The translations under genes were made by a program, and so were the position numbers. 64,000 bases of DNA from Agapetus fuscipes. Taxonomy: Eukaryota > Arthropoda > Insecta > Trichoptera > Glossosomatidae. Shown here in pieces: positions 40,810 through 51,700 of this stretch (position 1 is its first letter; each line of letters begins with the position of its first letter). The notes below the pieces were generated by a model. The model was not told the DNA's origin and made no database searches. It was given only the letters and a program-made list of their open reading frames with translations. Location of the stretch: assembly GCA_951799405.1 (NCBI GenBank), contig OX637363.1:2232001-2296000 (forward strand), written 5' to 3'.

Positions 40810-41706
40810 CTATGAATCCGCTGCGGATGCAGCTTGGTAAAATGAAGCGCAAAATCGCTCAAAAGCGGAGAAATTTGATTTTGTAGCAACAAAGTCTGCG
40901 TAACCGACTGGGCCAATGACCGGCCGTACTGCAGCAAGGAGCGCAACCCGATCAGAGTGTCGCAATGGACAGTACCATAATATATGAGGCACGTCCTGGG
41001 AGCTGGCGCCGCAAGGGCACTCTCCTGATAAGATGGATGGGATACCCAGCTGGTGTAGTTTGGCTTTAAAGTTTCCGTGGCCAGTTAAAAGCTGGCTGGT
41101 AAAGTGGTTCGGGACAAGCCACTTTGCAGCCAAGCGCTGCTCGACGGAGGGGAAAAAAGAGTACAATATGTTGTTCTCCGAACTATTCCACTCTCGCTGC
41201 CATTGCCGTGTCGCGAGGGAAAAAAGAGTGTCTTTAACGGCTTGCGTTACGCGCCCCACGGGAGGTTCGACAATTGTGGCATCGATCGCCGCCGAAAGGC
41301 CGCGTCTGAGAAGACCGAAGGCAGCTGAGAGTTGTAGCTGGAGATCTAGTGGGAAGACCCCCGCTAAGACTGGAAGAGCCACAGTGGAGGTCGTTCTATA
41401 CGCTTTAGTCATTAGTAACAGAGCCCGTCTCTGACCAGAAAGAACTGCGCGGCGCGTGTTGCCTGAAAGGCACTTGTCCGCCCAGCATATTGACGCGTAC
41501 GCAGCAATACCTAGGAAGACTGAGTCATAAAGGATCCGAAGAGCGCGGCCTTGCAGGCCCCACTTTACGCGCGATAGACGGGCGACCTTTCCGTAGGCAT
41601 TACTACCTCGGATAGTGATCGCTTTGGCGTGCTGAGTGAAGCTCAGTTTGGTGTCTAACTTGACTCCAAGATACACCACAGATTGCGAAATTGCATAATT
41701 TCGCAC
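40810..41706 (-). pseudogene. R1-type LINE ORF2 C-terminus
   Basis: An open frame of 298 codons reads VVYLGVKLDTKLSFTQHAK, KVARLSRVKWGLQGRAL, AYRTTSTVALPVLAGVFPLD and a zinc knuckle CPCGASSQDVPHILWYCP. This is the thumb and C-terminal finger of R1-clade ORF2. It is 5'-truncated at about 41706, where it joins a SINE-like repeat. The stop after AADS is at the natural C-terminal position. Confidence 0.85.
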
Positions 41707-41708
41707 TT

Positions 41709-41873
41709 ACACATGCCGCATGTGGACCTACAATGTAAAAAACCCAATCTCAAATGAACATAAGCCCTGCAACTCTTGCCGACCTTCCCTGAAGCAGGGG
41801 TGACATTGGCAAAGTGAACCATTTTGTACAGTATAGGTGGTCAGCCGCATACCAACCTATCAGTCAAGGAACA
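41709..41873 (-). repeat. SINE-like repeat, dispersed copy 2 (partial)
   Basis: The 5' half of the repeat in minus orientation, broken by the R1 insertion at about 41706. Confidence 0.7.
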
Positions 41874-41957
41874 CACTGACAAAAACTCACAAGAGGCATC
41901 AGGGAAGAGAAGATAAATTGTTGTGTAATGTGTTCCTACAGAAGAAAAGAAAATATG

Positions 41958-42207
41958 TAGTCATCAACTGATAGAATTGTATGAGGCTGACCACCTGTGC
42001 TGTATAAATCGGTTCACTTTTGCCAATGCCACCCCGGTTCAGGGAACGGCGGCAGGAGTTGCAAGGTTTATGTTCATGTGAGGTTTTGCTTATTTGTATG
42101 CAGAATGTGTAGGCGCGAACCTACATGTGCCTGTCTGTGGGCATGCATTTAATATGAGCCTTAAATGTTAACATATCTTTGCAGCTTAGATTATAGATAT
42201 AGATCTA
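41958..42207 (+). repeat. SINE-like repeat, dispersed copy 3
   Basis: Plus orientation, from GTATGAGGCTGACCACC to CAGCTTAGATTATAG. A 10-bp deletion removes part of the ACACATGCAG segment. Confidence 0.75.
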
Positions 42208-42342
42208 CAAGTACGGTAGAGGGGATGGGTCGTTACCAATCAAATTTCTGTTATTGACACTACCATCGGTTCAAATCCCGCCTGCACCAGTCCTATCAAC
42301 AATAACTTCAACCTGGTGCAACAGGTGTCAATTGGGTAAGGA

Positions 42343-42430
42343 TTAAATAATACTGTAACTGTAACTCTGTCGCCATTCCGCTAGGGGTGTCCAGAGCCTC
42401 TGCAGGGTTGCCTCCATTTTTTCCTATCCT
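42343..42430 (-). mobile_element. LINE 3' tip with GRGRxRK.W-type tail, copy 2
   Basis: Matches 62475-62555 closely (GTCGCCATTCCGCTAGGGGT) and ends in a short ACAGTT repeat on the minus strand. Confidence 0.6.
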
Positions 42431-42466
42431 GAATAATAATTTGGCAATAACATTTGAGGATGTGGA

Positions 42467-42940
42467 ATGGCTTTCAATGCTGCTGCCAGGGCAATTTTTC
42501 AACAGGGAAAGAGCTGTTATATTTCGCCACTGCTGAGAGAACTGCACTGGCTGAGGGTCCGAGAGAGGGTGGAATTTAAGTTGTGTCTCACTGTACATAG
42601 GGCCCTGAACGGCACGGCACCCCCATGTCTCGCTGAGCTATGCTCTGTCGATGGGACTTCAAAAAGACCACTACGCTCTGCCCTTACTGCTGTCAACAAG
42701 GTTATAGTGCCCAATAGAGCAAACACATCAAATTTTGCAGACAGGAGCTTTGCAGTGGCCGGGCCGGTTGCCTGGAACAATTTGCCCATCGGTGTTCGCG
42801 CGAACCAGCCTACCACCACCTTCAGAAAGGGACTGAAGACACTACTTTTCTCCAGAAGCCATGGCGCCCTTGAGATGGTCCTGGACCATTAAATGGCGCC
42901 ACAGGAAAGAAATCATCCATCATCATCATTTAGGTATTTT
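42467..42940 (+). mobile_element. LINE 3' end (CR1/L2-like), family 2
   Basis: The frame reads FNAAARAIF, SPLLRELHWLRVRERVEF, VHRALNGTAPPCLAELC and DRSFAVAGPVAWNNLPIGV. The hairpin 42863-42900 and an ATC/CAT-repeat tail follow. Confidence 0.8.
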
Positions 42941-43240
42941 TTTACTTTTAGGGGGGGGCAGCTGGCCCTTCCTGGGTATGCCCATGCTAAGAAGGCTTTT
43001 ACTTCTGACCCAACATGTTAAATAACATACACAAAACTGATTCAAGTCATTTCTTTATTTATTATCAACAAATAAACCCTGTTATTAATTTATAACAAGG
43101 TAATTAATTGTACACCTATTTGTTTTTAATCAGCCAATTATGTACATGGAATATTATATTTTTTTACTTATACACATTTATTTAACATCAAATTACATCG
43201 ATCAACATAAAAGATATAGACGGAGTATCTGCGCCAAACT

Positions 43241-43600
43241 GTGTATCAAAAAAGAGTGCGACCCAGGGTGCCCACTCCATATCTTGTTATAATCAAAATC
43301 AAACCAGTCACCCTCGGCAAAAAAAGCCTAACACTGCGCTTGCCTGAAACCGGAGCCAAATCAAAGATTGAAGAACTGATAAGAAGAGTTAACACAATGT
43401 TTGGAGAGCGTGCATTTACATTGGCTGGTCCTCTGGACTGGAACCACCTGCCACATCATGTGAGAGAGCTAGAGGACCATGGCAATTTCCGAAATTCACT
43501 GAAGACAAGCAAATTTCTGGCATCACATGCACAAGCGCCCTTGGAGTGACAACATCACGAAACGGCGCTATAAAGAAATCATCAACTCATCATCGAAATC
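43241..43600 (+). mobile_element. LINE 3' end (CR1/L2-like), family 3, copy 1
   Basis: The frame reads LTLRLPETGAKSKIEEL and GERAFTLAGPLDWNHLPHHV. The hairpin 43534-43569 and the tail AAATCATCAACTCATCATC follow. A second copy is at 54890-55110. Confidence 0.75.
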
Positions 43601-43727
43601 AGTTTCCAAGCAAAAGTCACTCTTTTTGACATATATTTTTTGCATAAGAAATTTTTGACTTTTTTTGTAGATTTATTTTTAAGATTTTGTTGTTTTTTTA
43701 TACTTAAATGTTATTTATTACTCGTAT

Positions 43728-43978
43728 TCCTTGACTTATAGGTTGGTATAAGGCTGACCACCCATACTGTAAAAAATGGTTCACTTTGCCAATGTCACCC
43801 CTGTTTCAGGGAATGTCGGCAAGAGTTGCAGGGCTTATGTTCATTTGAGGTTTGGATTTTATTTGTAAGTACACAATCAGCATTTGTAAGCGCAAACTAC
43901 ACGTGTTTGTTTGTGTGCATACATCTGAGAGCTTTGAATGAATATATCCTTGCAACTTAGATTATAGATTATAGTGTC
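43728..43978 (+). repeat. SINE-like repeat, dispersed copy 4
   Basis: Plus orientation, from ATTCCTTGACTTATAGGTTG to CAACTTAGATTATAGATTAT. Full length and close to the array monomers. Confidence 0.78.
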
Positions 43979-45305
43979 AATGTCTTATGTCTCTATTTTA
44001 CGTCGTTTACCTATTATTCCGTGAAGTTTCTTAGTATGGAAAAAACAGACATAAACCATCTACGTCTACTATATTGATTGATGTTAAATTAGTAACATTC
44101 AGTTTTTCCTATTTATGTTTTCCCATCTAATGAATATCATACAGTGTGGCGAGTTAAACTCTGTATGATTTTATAACAGTGTTGCTTTCCCTTTTATCAA
44201 AATTAGAGATTTTTATTTATCAGAGATTGGGATAATCCTGTAGTGGCCTAGATAATTCTGGATCACCATGAAAACACTATGGAAGGATATTACAAACATT
44301 ATTTTAAAAACCATTTAAAATATAGACATTTTATTTATTTTAAATTTATTTTTAACCATCAGAATGTCTCTTTATTTGGTTTCACACTTTCTCAACATAT
44401 TTATTTAAATTAATAAGTATAAAAAAAACATCTTATAGTTGAGATAATATGATAGAAATAAGAAAGAAGTTGTAAAATATATGCTTAAAAAAGAAAAAAT
44501 AATAATTTCTCAAGACAAACTCAGACCGATGATCATGGTTGCGAATAGGCATTAGCATTACGAATATTCCTAATAGGGCCGTCAAATGGGTTGAGCACAA
44601 ATGCATTAGTAGGAGGGTGTATACGTGAGCGCAGATAGTGAGCTTGTATATAAGTAGAACATGAAGGCTCACACACAAACACACCTATTAATCTATTAGT
44701 ACTTGATGAATCTGAACCAGTGCCTGACTCTCTATCAGTGTATATATTTAAAGGTAGCAAGCAATAAAACATGGCGTTGCACAAACAGCTGATAGCTATG
44801 CCATACAGTTTGTATGTGAACATACGTAAAGCAATCAGCTGGTTATGTATTTTCTGAAGTTAACCAATGTAAGTACTAAAGAAATGTTCTTTTAATAAAT
44901 AAATAAATAATAATTTAAATGCAGTTTGAAGGTATAGAAAATTAATAATACTGGCCCTTTATAGTGGTTGTAGATATATGTTCATAAAGTAATAAAAAAT
45001 ATATAAACACATGTCCTTTCTTTGAAATTAAACTCAGTTACATGCTTTGAAACATTTATAATTATGACTCAAGAGATTAAATAAACACCAGAACGTATAA
45101 AAGAAGTGAGTCATATGGAAGGAAAGATGACTGTCTAGATTTTTTGAAAAAAAAAACAAATAAACATATAACACAGAAACTGGCATTCAATGTGTTTCCA
45201 GATATTCATCTCATTTTTGTCAAAAATCCTTGATTGTTTCACATATTATATTTATTTTAAATGCAGCTCATGCCTTGGGTTAAAAATCAGTTCAACACAT
45301 CAGAT
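43979..45305. other. Unassigned AT-rich intergenic sequence
   Basis: Short frames only; none carries a recognisable domain. Some may be unidentified repeat sequence. Confidence 0.4.
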
Positions 45306-45310
45306 GCACT

Positions 45311-45471
45311 GTTCTGCTAAATTCCTTACGAGCTGGCGATTTGTGTCCAAAACAAGTCGGGAGCGCTAGCGCTTGCGAAAGAAGTCCATAGATAAAAAAT
45401 CACAGTACATCTTATTTTTGAACACGAATCGCCAGCTCGTCACCTTAGGTCGTAAGGAATTTAGCAGAATA
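45311..45471. mobile_element. Small MITE downstream of SGT
   Basis: TTCTGCTAAATTCCTTACGA (left) and its inverse CGTAAGGAATTTAGCAGAAT (right) form terminal repeats; an inner pair GCTGGCGATT and AATCGCCAGC extends them. GCACT lies at each side (45306-45310 and 45472-45476) as a possible duplication. Confidence 0.7.
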
Positions 45472-45500
45472 GCACTTCAGGCTAGTAATTTAGCAGAATA

Positions 45501-45811
45501 GCGTGTAATTTAGTGGCTAAATGTGTGCGAACCAAAAAATTAGTCAAGTAATTTTGTGAATGGTTAAGTCGAGTGGATCCATTTTACTCTATTTTTTATC
45601 GGGCGAGTAGCGCCTCCCACCGCGAGTCCGTACTCACTGGTTCACCGGCTGTACAAGTCCGGACCTATTGATAAGTCTAGTTCATTAGGGGATCTATTGC
45701 ATAGCAGCCCGTTCCTCTTTCAAAAAACCACTCACTAGTGTACTATACTGGATCGTAATGCCAACGATTTCTGTGCAGAAGCGAGTAGTTTAGCCGCTAA
45801 ATCACTCGCTA
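45501..45811. mobile_element. Possible second MITE downstream of SGT
   Basis: Imperfect inverted ends: GTGTAATTTAGTGGCTAAAT on the left and AGTTTAGCCGCTAAATCACT on the right. No duplication was found. Confidence 0.45.
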
Positions 45812-45913
45812 CTCTACTTAAGTCCGAAGTAGGCTTTAGGAATAATAAAATACCATCCCACGAACATGCTGAGTTTGCCTTCACACAGAACTTAAATAAC
45901 TTCCTATACTAAT

Positions 45914-46798
45914 TCACTGCGGGGGATTAGGAGGCTGAGCTCCCGTCATCTGGTTCCTCAACTGTTCCACCAGCTCCGGATTGGCCTGCTGCATATGCTG
46001 CGCCAACTGCTGCCCAGCCTGAAGCAGAGCATTAATCCCACCCGCAGGGGGACCAGCAGTCGCCCCGCCTCCCACCGCATTCCCAAGAAGCCCCGACATC
46101 ATCGACTGCATCTCCGGATCCGACAGCATCTGAGTCGCAACATTCATCAGCGCAGGATTCTGCAACAAAGAGCTTAAATCCAGCCCCCCAGGCGCTGCCG
46201 CAGCAGGAGGAGCTTGCGATAACGTATCTTCCGTCAGCTCCAAGTTGTTTTTGTACGCTTCGTTGTCGGGTTCAAGTTGAAGGGCCTTTTCGTAAGCCTG
46301 GCGCGCCTCGGGGTGCTTGTTGAGCTTGGTGTAAGCTAGACCTAATCTTCCATATGCCCTTCCATAAGACGGGTTAATTCCTAACGCGATGTAGCAGTCT
46401 TGAACCGCAGCGTCATTGTCGTTTAATTTGTAATGCGCGGCAGCCCTGTTGCAGTAGAATATCGCGTTTTGATTATCCAGTTTTATGGCTTGCGAGTATT
46501 TCTGCAAGGCATCCAAGAATTTTTCTTCCTTCATTAGAGCGTTGCCTTCGTTCTTCAGCGCTTCCGCCTGAGCTTTATCTTCCGCGGACACTTCCGCTGC
46601 GGCGGGGCAATGCTTCTGGAACAGTTCTAGAAGGTTCACTGTTGTGTTTTTGTCTTCTTCAGTCAGTTCGAAGGCCGACTCCAGGCATTGTATTCCAACC
46701 TCTAAGCTCTCCTCGCAGTCGGCGTTGGCGGATGGCGCGCCCAGCTGACCTCTCAGGAACATCACGATGCTCGCGACTAATCTCTTCACGTCAGACAT
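45914..46798 (-). CDS. Sgt: Small glutamine-rich TPR-containing co-chaperone (SGT/SGTA)
   Basis: SGT binds Hsp70/Hsp90 through its TPRs and acts with the BAG6/GET route in the handling of tail-anchored and mislocalised membrane proteins in the cytosol. The frame gives 294 residues, near the family's usual 310. Residues 1-65 are the dimerisation and Get4/5-type binding domain (RLVASIVMFLRGQL). Three TPRs span about 77-178 (KNEGNALMKEEKFLDALQKY, YCNRAAAHYKLNDNDAAVQD, GRAYGRLGLAYTKLNKHPEA). The C-terminus is rich in Met, Gln, Pro and Gly with NPALMNVATQMLSDPEMQ repeats, as in SGTA. The start follows the family N-terminus (MSDVKRL). It has no introns here; no poly-A tail or target duplication marks a retrocopy, so a true single-exon gene or an old retrogene are both possible. 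It is divergent from ACOT9 across 1.9 kb. Confidence 0.96.
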   Translation of the reverse strand: MSDVKRLVASIVMFLRGQLGAPSANADCEESLEVGIQCLESAFELTEEDKNTTVNLLELFQKHCPAAAEVSAEDKAQAEALKNEGNALMKEEKFLDALQKYSQAIKLDNQNAIFYCNRAAAHYKLNDNDAAVQDCYIALGINPSYGRAYGRLGLAYTKLNKHPEARQAYEKALQLEPDNEAYKNNLELTEDTLSQAPPAAAAPGGLDLSSLLQNPALMNVATQMLSDPEMQSMMSGLLGNAVGGGATAGPPAGGINALLQAGQQLAQHMQQANPELVEQLRNQMTGAQPPNPPQ

Positions 46799-46859
46799 TT
46801 TGCAATTGGAAGAATAAAATGACTGAATTAGAGAAGGAATAACAAAATTAATTTATTAA

Positions 46860-47537
46860 ATTTTTACGGAGCCGTCACAAAAAAAAAATGCGAACGATGA
46901 GATGAAATGCTGCCAACGTTGTATTTTTCAGGTTTCTATTTTCTCGAACCTTGTTTATTCAGTTGCACTTTCAGCATGAGATATTTTTTCGTGACAAAAA
47001 AAGTAAGAGTGAGGCTAGTGTATTAAAATTTATAAAAAATAAATATTTTGCCATAAAAGCCTTTTACATAGAGTAAATAAATGTGAACTTATTTTTCATC
47101 TTTCCTTCTAAGATGAAACATCTAAAAAATTAACACTTCGATACGTAAAAACGTAAAACTTATTCTTTGTTTTATTAAAAAATATGCTTAGGTAGATTGA
47201 AACGTGATTAAAACAGATTTTAAAGACGATTAAATACCTATCTGTGGCAGGCACACATACAACTTTTTTTTCAGTTGGCGGCAACATTATTGTCTTGGCA
47301 GCATTTTGTTTGTACGTCAAAAGCTTTTGACACTTTCGCACTGTTGTGAACAATGCCCGACAGGCGTCAGCCCAAAGCTTGAATTTCCGTATATAACAAA
47401 AAAATATGAAAAAAATCTAAAAAGGAAATAAAAATGCACAAAACTTCTAAAAAGTACCTACATATTTTACATGTAAAAAACAACACCTCTCAACTGTTAG
47501 TATAAGAAATCGAAAACATTAGCAATAGCCAATTTAT
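46860..47537. other. Upstream region of SGT, unassigned
   Basis: AT-rich. A stretch near 47350-47400 (CGACAGGCGTCAGCCCAAAG) recurs near 55440-55460, so it is part of a dispersed repeat that was not otherwise defined. Confidence 0.4.
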
Positions 47538-48370
47538 TATCTATAATCTATAATCTAAGCTGCAAGGATATGTAAGCATTTAAGGCTCATATGAAATAAA
47601 TAATAATAATAATTGGACAATTTGTATACAGCGCCGTTTAGTGGCACTAGCCACCCCAAGGGCGCTTTTATGTGTTGAAGCTTCTGTTAAACAAATGTGT
47701 CTTAAGCAACTTCCTGAAACTGCCAACACTGGTCTCTGTTCTCAACTCCAGAGGTAGACTATTCCAGCAGGATGGACCAGCCGAACTAAAAGCCCTGTCT
47801 CCGAAACCAGTTCTGTTCCGTCGAAGAGGCAGTTGAAGCCTGTTTACGGCGTCACTCTGTGCAGAACGAAGAGTGCATCGTTTTCCACCTATCTGGTCGA
47901 CTCTGCACAATTCACACAAGTACGATGGGGCAACTCCTCTGAGGGCATTAAAAACAGAAACACATATTTTGTACTCAATCCTCTCTGGGACTCGCAGCCA
48001 ATGAAGGCGCCGCAACAGAGGAGAGACATGGTCAGTTTTTCGTCCTCCTAAAAGTAATTTGGCTGCAGCATTAAAGACGGACTGCAGTCTAGACTGCTGA
48101 AACCTTGGAAGACCCCAGAACAGACCATTGCAATAATCCAGTCTCGACACAACAAAGGACGCAATGAGAATCTTAGCAGCTTCATAGCAGAAATGCATGC
48201 CTACAGACAGGCACATGTAGGTTCACGCCTACACATTCTGCATGTGTGCATACAAATAAAGAAAACCTCACATGGACATAAACCTTACAACTCCTGCCGC
48301 CGTTCCCTGAACCGGGGTGGCATTGGCAAAAGTGAACCGATTTTTACAGCACGGGTGGTCAGCCTCGTAA
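47538..48370 (-). repeat. SINE-like repeat, dispersed copy 5, split by a LINE
   Basis: The repeat's 3' part (47538-47606) and 5' part (48186-48370) flank the LINE 47607-48189. GAAAT is present at both junctions. Confidence 0.78.
47607..48189 (-). mobile_element. LINE 3' end (CR1/L2-like), family 4
   Basis: The frame reads LIASFVVSRLDYCNGLFWGL, FNAAAKLLLGGRKTDHVSPL, FNALRGVAPSYLCEL and GDRAFSSAGPSCWNSLPLEL. The hairpin 47630-47666 and an ATT-repeat tail follow. It is inserted in the SINE-like repeat with a likely 5-bp duplication (GAAAT). Confidence 0.85.
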
Positions 48371-48702
48371 TTATTATTATTTTCATTAAAACTTTAAATT
48401 ACGTGTTTTCAAAAGCATCAACAAAAAAAAACAAGGATGATTTTATCAGTTTTCATACATAATTAATCATTTTATAACTGTTTGCTTAGAAAAAATAAAA
48501 TTTATTTATTTCCATAAAATTATTTTTCCATACATTTTGGAAAACCGGGTTTTGCAGCGACAGCACTGAGCTGTCAGACAGGCACTTTTCAAGCGTTCTT
48601 CACAGCGATCACTTTTACAATCCGCTATTTTTAAATTTACGACTAATATAAGAAGTGAAACAAAATAATTTTACAATTGATTAAAACAGTTAACTCGATA
48701 AC

Positions 48703-48749
48703 ATGGCTAGATATCTCGTGAAGCTTGCTTGTGATTTGAAACCTTTGGG
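48703..48749 (+). CDS. Acot9: Acot9 exon 1 (start, leader)
   Basis: ATG at 48703; donor GTATGT at 48750; leaves two bases of a codon. Intron 1 (3088 bp) holds SINE-like and tRNA-SINE copies and the hAT element. Confidence 0.75.
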
Positions 48750-51700
48750 GTATGTAGACTGTTGAAGTATTTACATAGCTGCACCCACTATTTTTTAATT
48801 CGTACTTAAGTACACTGTTTATTTATTTTATTTGAGAAAAATATTCGGAATTTTTGGTATCTTAATTAACTGATTTATATATAATTTAGTTTACGTTAAT
48901 TTCCTTGTTATTTGTTTTCATATATCTAAACATGATAACCTTGAAAATTTATAATTCTACGAATTAAAACTTAAGTATTTTGATGTTTAACTAATGATTG
49001 CATTGACCTCGAATTCTAGGTAATAGACAAATACGTACAAAATCTTTTTGTATCCGATGGTTTAATTAAAAATTTGAACTATTTATATTTTTGTGTAGGC
49101 AGCACCTATTGCATTAATCGATCAATATAAAGTGAATAGATGGAGCATCAGAGCATCATTTTGACGTGCCAAAACGCTGGTGTCTTAGGGCATCAACGTT
49201 CCCGGGTAATTGTCGATGACGCCGTTTCAGGGAAAGGTGGCAGTAGTTGCAAAGTTTATGTCCATGTGAGATTTGATTTATTTCATACGTAGGTACACAT
49301 ACAGCATTTGTAAACATGAAACTTTGCCAATATCACCCCTGTGTCAGGGAAAGTCGGCAAAAGTTGTGGGGCTTATGTTCATTTGAGGTTTGGATTTTAT
49401 TTGTAAGTAGGTACACATTCAGCATTTGTAAGCGCAAACTACACGTGTTGGTTTGTGGGCATACATCTGAGAGCTTTAAATGAATATATCCTTGCAACTT
49501 AGATTATAGATTATATACTAATTACTTGTGCCTGTTTGTGGGCATGTATTCAATATGAGCCTTAAATGTCAATATACCTTTGCAGCTTAAGTAGATTATG
49601 TTATAGAACGGCTTTCACTCATTTTTCCTTTATTATCTATGAAATGTTTTAAAATATCAAAATAACCAAGTATCTTGAAACTACCAGCATACATGGAAGG
49701 TTCTTAAATTTAAAAAAAAAACTTGTTGGTATAATCCTAATGGAGCCATCCACATAATTACTCACAGTACAAAGTTCAAGCAGTAAATGCATTATGGATT
49801 TTCATGTATTTGTTAATATTGTAATGTGATTAAAATACGTGAATATTTTTTTACTCAATTCCAACATTATTAAAAATGACATGGCATATTCTTACAGCTG
49901 ATTTTTTTTATCTAGTTGGCAACTTTATGTTACAAAGTATAAGTCAATGATGGATGATTCAATACATTTTGAACTTTGAGATTGATATTATAGAGGATTC
50001 TACTTGAATTCATTGCTCACTTAAAAAGACAATAGATTAAAAAATAGTTTTTTTTTTGGCGGGAAGACATGAGTGACTAGGGCTCTCAGCAACCTAGAAT
50101 CTATAATAATAATTAAACGCAACTAAGCTACACATAGTGTAACTTCTTGCCGCGTTATCCCCGAAGGGGTGTCGAGTGGAACCTATTTATTTTTACAGGT
50201 AAGGGGGCCGGCCTTACGCCAACCACTTCAGTTGAAGTGGGGATTTCACAGCTCCCGAGGGGGCTGGTACTCATTTCTTGTGAAGTCTGAGTAAACCTTG
50301 CCGGTATTTTATTATGGGGTTTGAAATAAACACCGAAATAGGAGATCATTTCCGACACCCTCTTCCATAGGATTCGAACCCGAGCTCACGGGGTAGAATG
50401 CTAGCACTCTACCAACTGAGCTATCGACCGGACCATCTTTATACTCTTAGTTGCAAAGAAATATTTAAAGTTAATATTACATGCATGCTCACAAACAGGC
50501 ACGTGTTAGTTTACACCTACAAATGCTGCATGTGTACTTACAAATAAAAATCAAAATCTTAAATTAACATACTTACTTACACCCTGCAACTTTTGCCGAC
50601 CTTCACTGAAACAGGGGTGACATTGGCTTAGTGAACCATTTTTTACAGTATAGGTGGTCAGCCTCACACATACCTATAAATCAAGGCATTACAAAATATT
50701 ATGAGGAGTTATATTTTTTTTAATATCACCGTGTTTTATTTTCACAAATTCAGTATTAATTTCACCTCAAGTACTTTCGACTTGAAAAGCTTATAAAATA
50801 TTAACTTTCCTTTGCCCTAGCGACTCGGCCGTATTCTGTTCTACCCTACATAGTCCGGTTTAGGGAATGCAATCTCGTTCTCGCGAGATTGGGATCTCGC
50901 GAAATCTTGTCTATATTTTGCGAGACTGAGTCTCAAAGTCGGTGTGTGTATCGTAGCGCGGTTGCGCGCGAACTGCTCTGCGCATGCTGTAGGCACTACT
51001 CGTGGCTACAAGTATTGTTGACACTGTTGACAGCATTGAAAAAGCCCAATCGTTCAACAAATTCTGTAAATTCATTGTCATTAAAAAAGAGATGAATTTG
51101 TATGAAGCTGGAGGGGTTAAAGGTGAACTCCTTCAGTTTGTACACAACTGTTTGTCGACTGTGGTTCCGACTAGTGTAAAGGCAGAAAGAGCATTTTCGG
51201 CCGCGGGGTACTTGGCCTGTAAAATCAGGAGTCGTCTATCAGATGAAACCCTTGATATGCTGTGTTTTTTGAGAAGCCACTTTCAAAAATAACTTATCCT
51301 TTTAATAACACTGTTTAATAATACTTACATATCCTTAAAAATTACAAATGCTGCAGAAAGCTGAATAAGTGTTACATTTCGAATTATTTCAAAGTGTTTT
51401 TTTTTGTTTTGGTTTGAGTTTTTTGTTCATAATACTGCAGAAGGCTGATTTAGTGTTATATTTCGAAGTTTTTTATTATTTTTATTTTAAGTTTTTTGTT
51501 CATAATACTGCAGAAGGATGATTTTTGTTTTATTTCGAAGTGTTTTATTTTGAGTTTTTTGTTCTTAACACTGCAGAAGGCTGATTTTTGTTTTATTTCT
51601 TTTGTAATATATTTCTTGTATATTGAAAATCAATAAACGGAATTAATAGTATTAGCGAATGTTTTTAGTAAAAATACCCAATTGGGCGAGATCTCGGAAA

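Noticed and set aside
41033..41434. 133-codon plus-strand frame
   Set aside because: Antisense of the R1 ORF2 fragment.
44433..44823. Small Cys-containing frames as a possible gene
   Set aside because: No domain, no splice support, and codon use like the surrounding AT-rich DNA.
50390..50433. tRNA gene (A box and B box present)
   Set aside because: The tRNA-like heads at 50433, 58124, 60315 and 40116 are followed by the same long body and lack a proper acceptor stem; they are SINE heads.
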